Assembly (NCBI RefSeq): GCF_900156345.1
Contig: NZ_FTPP01000001.1
Span: forward strand, 1,240,001 to 1,304,000
Length of the DNA: 64,000 nucleotides
Source: Pontibacter indicus
Lineage (GTDB): Bacteria > Bacteroidota > Bacteroidia > Cytophagales > Hymenobacteraceae
Reading direction: 5' to 3'
Shown here: piece by piece, positions 60,753 through 64,000 of the stretch
Layout: each line of letters begins with the position of its first letter
Position numbering within the stretch: the stretch's first letter is position 1
Made by a program: the position numbers and the translations under genes
Notes under the pieces: model-generated
What the model was told of the DNA's origin: nothing
Seen by the model: only the letters and a program-made list of their open reading frames with translations
Databases searched by the model: none

Positions 60753-61437
60753 GAAGTGTCTCCGTCAGGTTTTCTGCGTCGTCGTAAAAGTTCACCACAC
60801 CGGTTTCCACATTATACATACCGCCTACAATGCCAATCTCGCCTTTTTCTATCATTTCGCGAAGGATCGGGCTGTTTTTCTTTATCTCGCCTATGGCCCA
60901 CACCACGTTGGTCTCGGCCACTTTTTCCACGAATTCGCTGTTTTTAGAGCTCCGCTCGCCGGCATATTCTACGGCGGCTACCGCAGGCGCTATCTTGTGC
61001 AGCAGCTTGCTCAGGTTGCCCAACTCCACATGGTCGCAGGCTCCTTTTATGGCACCGCACCGGCTGTGGCCCAGCACCACAATCAGTTTAGAGCCAGCCA
61101 CTTTGCAGGCAAACTCCATGCTTCCCAGTATGTCTTCGTTCACCACGTTGCCGGCCACCCTGGTGCTGAAGATGTCTCCCAGCCCCTGGTCGAAGATGAG
61201 TTCGGCCGATGTGCGGGAGTCGATGCAGCTTAACACGATAGCAAACGGAAACTGGTCTGCCGACGTTTCGTTGACCTGCTGCAGCAGGTTGCGGTTCACT
61301 TTCAGGTTGCTTACAAAGCGCTTGTTGCCTTCCAGCAGGATTTCCTTTGCGCGCTGCGGGGTCAGTTCTGCCTGTGTTTCTCTGTTTTGCGTTCTCATGG
61401 GTCTATGTTTTTTTGAATTCATTGGGAGGTCCTTCAA
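60727..61437 (-). CDS. Beta-class carbonic anhydrase
   Basis: Reversible hydration of CO2. The longest frame (ATG 61437) is 236 residues. The real start may be ATG 61422 or 61398, since the first 13 residues are not conserved-looking. Zinc ligands are Cys and Asp in VLSCIDSRTSAEL (about residue 70), and His and Cys in VVLGHSRCGAIKGACD (about 122-125). The ARVAGNVVNEDILGSMEFA-type block (here STRVAGNVVNEDILGSMEF) is classic. It supplies bicarbonate for carboxylases and pH balance. It overlaps the TetR gene downstream. Confidence 0.94.
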   Translation of the reverse strand: MKDLPMNSKKHRPMRTQNRETQAELTPQRAKEILLEGNKRFVSNLKVNRNLLQQVNETSADQFPFAIVLSCIDSRTSAELIFDQGLGDIFSTRVAGNVVNEDILGSMEFACKVAGSKLIVVLGHSRCGAIKGACDHVELGNLSKLLHKIAPAVAAVEYAGERSSKNSEFVEKVAETNVVWAIGEIKKNSPILREMIEKGEIGIVGGMYNVETGVVNFYDDAENLTETLHEELAGKY

Positions 61438-61767
61438 GCAGCCTGTCCGGCAAAGTTCGGGTGTTTTCAGAACTTCCTGCCTCCGTATTGCTTTTTTTGT
61501 CTCCGGATTTCTGTTTTATTTTCAGGCAGCTGCCTCTACTTTCCCTTATCATTTACCAGTTCTCAATCTCTCCAGGCACATCCGGGTTCGCAGCGCTTTG
61601 CCGGTTTTCAACTGAGAATGTACCGGTTATACCTACACGGTAATCGTGAAGTCGCTATACCTGTGTCGGCCAGCTTACATGTAAACATGGCAGAAGTACC
61701 CGAAAACCAGGTTGACCTATGACTATAGTACCTTCTGTTTAAGGTATAGGTTCGAAATCTGAATCAA

Positions 61768-61799
61768 TAGCTTTACTTTAACACTACAAAGTAAAGCTA
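61768..61799. promoter_or_regulatory. 12-bp perfect inverted repeat
   Basis: TAGCTTTACTTT (61768-61779) and AAAGTAAAGCTA (61788-61799) pair perfectly around the 8-base spacer AACACTAC. It has no T tail and sits in the middle of a divergent promoter region, so it is more likely an operator than a terminator. A TetR gene is part of the leftward operon, so autoregulation is possible but unproved. Confidence 0.55.
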
Positions 61800-61943
61800 C
61801 ATTTGTTTTAATTCCCAGCTTTCCCCGGTTTTTATTGTCGGGCATGATTTATATCATTGTTTCCGGAAACAGGTGCTCGTAAATCGCAGTCCGTAGCGAG
61901 AAGGACGAACCTGTCGCGCAGGGAGCATGTCTGTTGAATGTCG

Positions 61944-61951
61944 TATATTTG
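61944..61951 (+). promoter_or_regulatory. Probable -7 box of the decarboxylase gene
   Basis: TATATTTG, an exact match to TAnnTTTG. The ATG at 62023 is 72 bases downstream. No well-placed TTG was found. Confidence 0.4.
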
Positions 61952-62022
61952 CCTGGCATTGGAACAGGGCTGTGCCGGACCGGCAAAGCCCCGCTATTGA
62001 CCATTAAACACCGTTTACAAGT

Positions 62023-63273
62023 ATGCAACAGTGGAATAAACTCAGCAAGGACACCATCCGGACGATTGTCTTCAATGCCCTGGCCGAGAACGTGAATTTC
62101 TATGATGAGAACATCCTGGGTATACCTGGCTCCCATCTCGATAATAAAGTCTTTTACCAGGATGCCCCCTTTCTCAAGGACGCACCTTTCCTGACGGCGC
62201 TTATCCACAACCCAAACCACATCGGCTGCCATACCCTGGGCGCCTCTGAGTCCTTTTTCAGGGGAACGCACCAGATTGAGCGGGAGTTGATTGCCTTGTG
62301 CGCCGAGCAAATCCTGAAAGCCGAGCCGGACAGCTGCGACGGCTACGTGGCGGCCGGCGGCACGGAGGCCAACCTGCAGGCCATCTGGATCTACCGCAAC
62401 TATTTCCGCAACCATTACGGGGTCAGCAGTGACAACATCTGCATCCTGTGCTCCCGCGACAGCCACTACTCCATGAGCAAGGCCGCCAACGTGTTTGACC
62501 TGGACATTGCCATGGTGCAGGTGGACGAGGCCACTAGAGCCCTGGACGAGGAGCACCTGCAGGAGACGATCGCAGCGCAGAAAGCGAAAGGCAAGAGCCA
62601 CTTTATTGTGGTGGCCAATATGATGACAACCATGTTTGGCTCAGTGGATAACGCCGAGGTATATGCAGCAGCACTTGAAGCAAACGACTGCCGGTTCATG
62701 ATCCATGTGGACGCAGCTTTTGGCGGCTTCATCTACCCGTTCACCAACCCGGGCAACATGCTCAACTTTCAGAACAAGCACATCACCTCGGTCACCCTGG
62801 ATGCGCACAAAATGGTGCAGGCCCCTTACGGCACGGGCATCTTCCTGATCCGGAAAGGCTTTATGCAGCATGCCAACACCAAGGAGGCCAGCTACGTGGA
62901 GGGCGAGGACTTTACCCTGATCGGCAGCCGCTCCGGCGCCAATGCCATTGCCGTCTGGATGATTCTGATGACCTATGGGCGCTACGGATGGGAAGAGAAA
63001 ATTACCACTCTGCTCAACCGCGCCACCTGGCTGGCCGGCGAGCTGGACAAGATGGGTATCTCCTATTACCGCGACACCTACTCTAACATCGTTACGATCC
63101 GGAGCGAGTTCCTGAGCAAGGAGATTGCGGGCAGGTATGGCCTTGTGCCGGACAACCACCAGAGCCCGCGCTGGTACAAGATCGTGGTGATGGACCACGT
63201 GACCATCGACCGCCTGATCCCGCTGCTGGAGGACCTGAAAGTATACCAGCAGGAAGCTTGCCTGGCAGAGTAA
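62023..63273 (+). CDS. PLP-dependent group II amino acid decarboxylase-like protein
   Basis: A 416-residue fold-type I PLP enzyme of the pyridoxal-dependent decarboxylase (glutamate/tyrosine) group. Features: an N-terminal helix, NHIGCHTLGASESFFRGTHQIERELI near residue 66, GYVAAGGTEANLQAIWIYRN near 107, SRDSHYSMSKAANVF near 146, the PLP-phosphate contact MIHVDAAFGGFIYPF near 225, and the Schiff-base lysine in VTLDAHKMVQAPYGTGIF near 262. The substrate amino acid cannot be told from sequence; the residue pattern is shared by tyrosine and aspartate decarboxylases. A strong bidirectional terminator follows. Confidence 0.88.
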   Translation: MQQWNKLSKDTIRTIVFNALAENVNFYDENILGIPGSHLDNKVFYQDAPFLKDAPFLTALIHNPNHIGCHTLGASESFFRGTHQIERELIALCAEQILKAEPDSCDGYVAAGGTEANLQAIWIYRNYFRNHYGVSSDNICILCSRDSHYSMSKAANVFDLDIAMVQVDEATRALDEEHLQETIAAQKAKGKSHFIVVANMMTTMFGSVDNAEVYAAALEANDCRFMIHVDAAFGGFIYPFTNPGNMLNFQNKHITSVTLDAHKMVQAPYGTGIFLIRKGFMQHANTKEASYVEGEDFTLIGSRSGANAIAVWMILMTYGRYGWEEKITTLLNRATWLAGELDKMGISYYRDTYSNIVTIRSEFLSKEIAGRYGLVPDNHQSPRWYKIVVMDHVTIDRLIPLLEDLKVYQQEACLAE

Positions 63274-63330
63274 ATCGTGTTTTGCTATACCTTGCTATAC
63301 CTGCGCCGCAGGTTCTATACCTTACCCATC

Positions 63331-63369
63331 AATCAGAAAAGGCTCCCTAAGCGGGAGCCTTTTCTGATT
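63331..63369. terminator. Bidirectional intrinsic terminator
   Basis: A 17-bp perfect stem AATCAGAAAAGGCTCCC / GGGAGCCTTTTCTGATT (63331-63347, 63353-63369) with a 5-base loop lies between the convergent genes ending at 63273 and 63386. Clustered CTATACC words lie on both sides. Confidence 0.9.
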
Positions 63370-63385
63370 TAGGGCCTTGCTATAC

Positions 63386-64000
63386 CTACAGCGACGCCGT
63401 TAGTTGCCGCGGAGCTGCTATACCTGTTCCCCTGTAATTCTGTAGAAAGAGCGCCAACTTGTCCATGGTCTGACTCAGTTCCTGCACCTCCGGCAGGTAG
63501 ACGATGCGGAAGTGGTCCGGCTGCTGCCAGTTGAAGCCGCTGCCCTGTACCAGTAGCACATGCTGCTCTCGGAGAAAATCCAGCACAAAGGCTTGGTCAT
63601 CCGTAATGCGGTATTGCTTCACGTCGATCTTCGGGAAGAGGTAAAAGGCGCCTTTGGGCTTCACGCAGGTGACGCCCGGTATAGCCACCAGCTTTTCGTA
63701 GCAGGTGTCGCGCTGCTGCCGTAGCCTGCCGGTTGGCAGCACCAAGTCCTGCATCCCCTGGTCACCTTCCAGCGCCGCCTGTATGGCAAATTGGGCCGGC
63801 ACATTGCTGCACACCCGCAGACTGGCCATGGTGTTTAGCCCCTCAATGTAGCTTCTTGCCTTGGCCTTGTTGCCGCTCACCAGCATCCAGCCTGCCCGGA
63901 AACCGGCCGCCAGGTAGTTCTTGGAAAGGCCGCCGAAGGTCACGGTCAGCACCTCGTCCGAAAAAGTGGCCGTGGAGCGGTACGCCACTTCGTCGTAGAG
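63386..64000 (-). CDS. Class I/II aminotransferase (AlaT-like), partial
   Basis: Partial gene: only the C-terminal portion (about 205 residues) is in the window, with the frame open through the right edge (L-Y-D-E-V-A-Y continues outward). The segment carries the PLP Schiff-base lysine in TFGGLSKNYLAAGFRAGWM, the phosphate-binding Arg nearby, and the C-terminal small domain (CVKPKGAFYLFPKI, LVQGSGFNWQQPDHFRIVYLP). This is typical of AlaA/AlaT-type alanine or broad-specificity aminotransferases. The N-terminal half and start lie outside. Confidence 0.9.
   Translation of the reverse strand, partial: LYDEVAYRSTATFSDEVLTVTFGGLSKNYLAAGFRAGWMLVSGNKAKARSYIEGLNTMASLRVCSNVPAQFAIQAALEGDQGMQDLVLPTGRLRQQRDTCYEKLVAIPGVTCVKPKGAFYLFPKIDVKQYRITDDQAFVLDFLREQHVLLVQGSGFNWQQPDHFRIVYLPEVQELSQTMDKLALFLQNYRGTGIAAPRQLTASL

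Larger units (their letters stand above)
61438..62022. other. Intergenic region with a 12-bp inverted repeat
   Basis: About 585 bases between the divergent carbonic anhydrase (-) and decarboxylase (+) genes. Contains an inverted repeat (61768-61799), AGGTATA-family copies (near 61630, 61660 and 61740) and a perfect -7 box TATATTTG at 61944-61951 ahead of the decarboxylase. No gene seen. Confidence 0.5.

Overview
The window looks like a chromosomal segment of a Bacteroidota bacterium, most likely order Cytophagales, family Hymenobacteraceae (a Pontibacter-like genome). Several things support this. There are type IX secretion sorting tails of both type A (gene ending at 1400) and type B (ending at 31898). 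There is a PorE-like TPR/propeller/OmpA protein, an alpha-2-macroglobulin fused to a SusC-type TonB plug, and a LytS/LytTR pair. Shine-Dalgarno sequences are nearly absent, and promoter -7 boxes are of the TAnnTTTG type. The genus is inferred and was not tested. I see no rRNA, tRNA, insertion sequence, prophage or CRISPR array.

Layout. 0.5-4 kb: two small unknown genes and a large secreted propeller/PKD protein. 4.3-5.6 kb: citrate synthase, followed by about 0.9 kb of repeat-rich intergenic DNA. 6.5-12.7 kb: minus-strand genes queE + PorE-like, CYTH + folD, and lepA. 13-17.3 kb: a PAS-LuxR regulator and fused isobutyryl-CoA mutase (icmF). 17.4-23.3 kb: Gre/Rnk-like factor + FMN glutamate synthase, FKBP isomerase and glutamate dehydrogenase, so two routes of glutamate metabolism lie close together. 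21-26.4 kb: three scattered paralogues of one small unknown family, plus an M61 peptidase. 26.6-31.9 kb: NlpC/P60 hydrolase, small membrane and secreted proteins, a possible structured small transcript (27.76-28.07 kb) and a type B T9SS cargo protein. 31.9-36.4 kb: cytochrome oxidase subunit III, a YceI-like protein, a patatin-barrel protein and a DUF4920 lipoprotein. 36.7-44.6 kb: ligA, LytS/LytTR kinase and regulator, dapA, a lipoprotein, DUF421 and SRPBCC proteins. 44.8-47.2 kb: a cluster of disordered Arg/Asp/Tyr/Gly-rich proteins. 47.3-50.2 kb: FAD oxidoreductase plus membrane polyferredoxin. 51-56.9 kb: the 1941-residue alpha-2-macroglobulin/plug fusion. 57.3-64 kb: STAS protein, two NADP-linked reductases, carbonic anhydrase + TetR regulator, a PLP decarboxylase and the end of an aminotransferase gene.

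The most striking signal is not a gene. The word AGGTATA (extended form about [C/A]AGGTATAG[C/G]) and its complement occur throughout the window, in genes in several reading frames and between genes. I counted roughly 180 copies of the GGTATA/TATACC core by eye, against about 31 expected at random. In at least three places two copies face each other as perfect inverted repeats in a leader or at a gene end. The second notable feature is the cluster of Lys-free and Cys-free disordered proteins at 44.8-46.9 kb. The third is the short structured transcript at 27.76-28.07 kb, which carries a perfect Shine-Dalgarno sequence that is out of place in this lineage.
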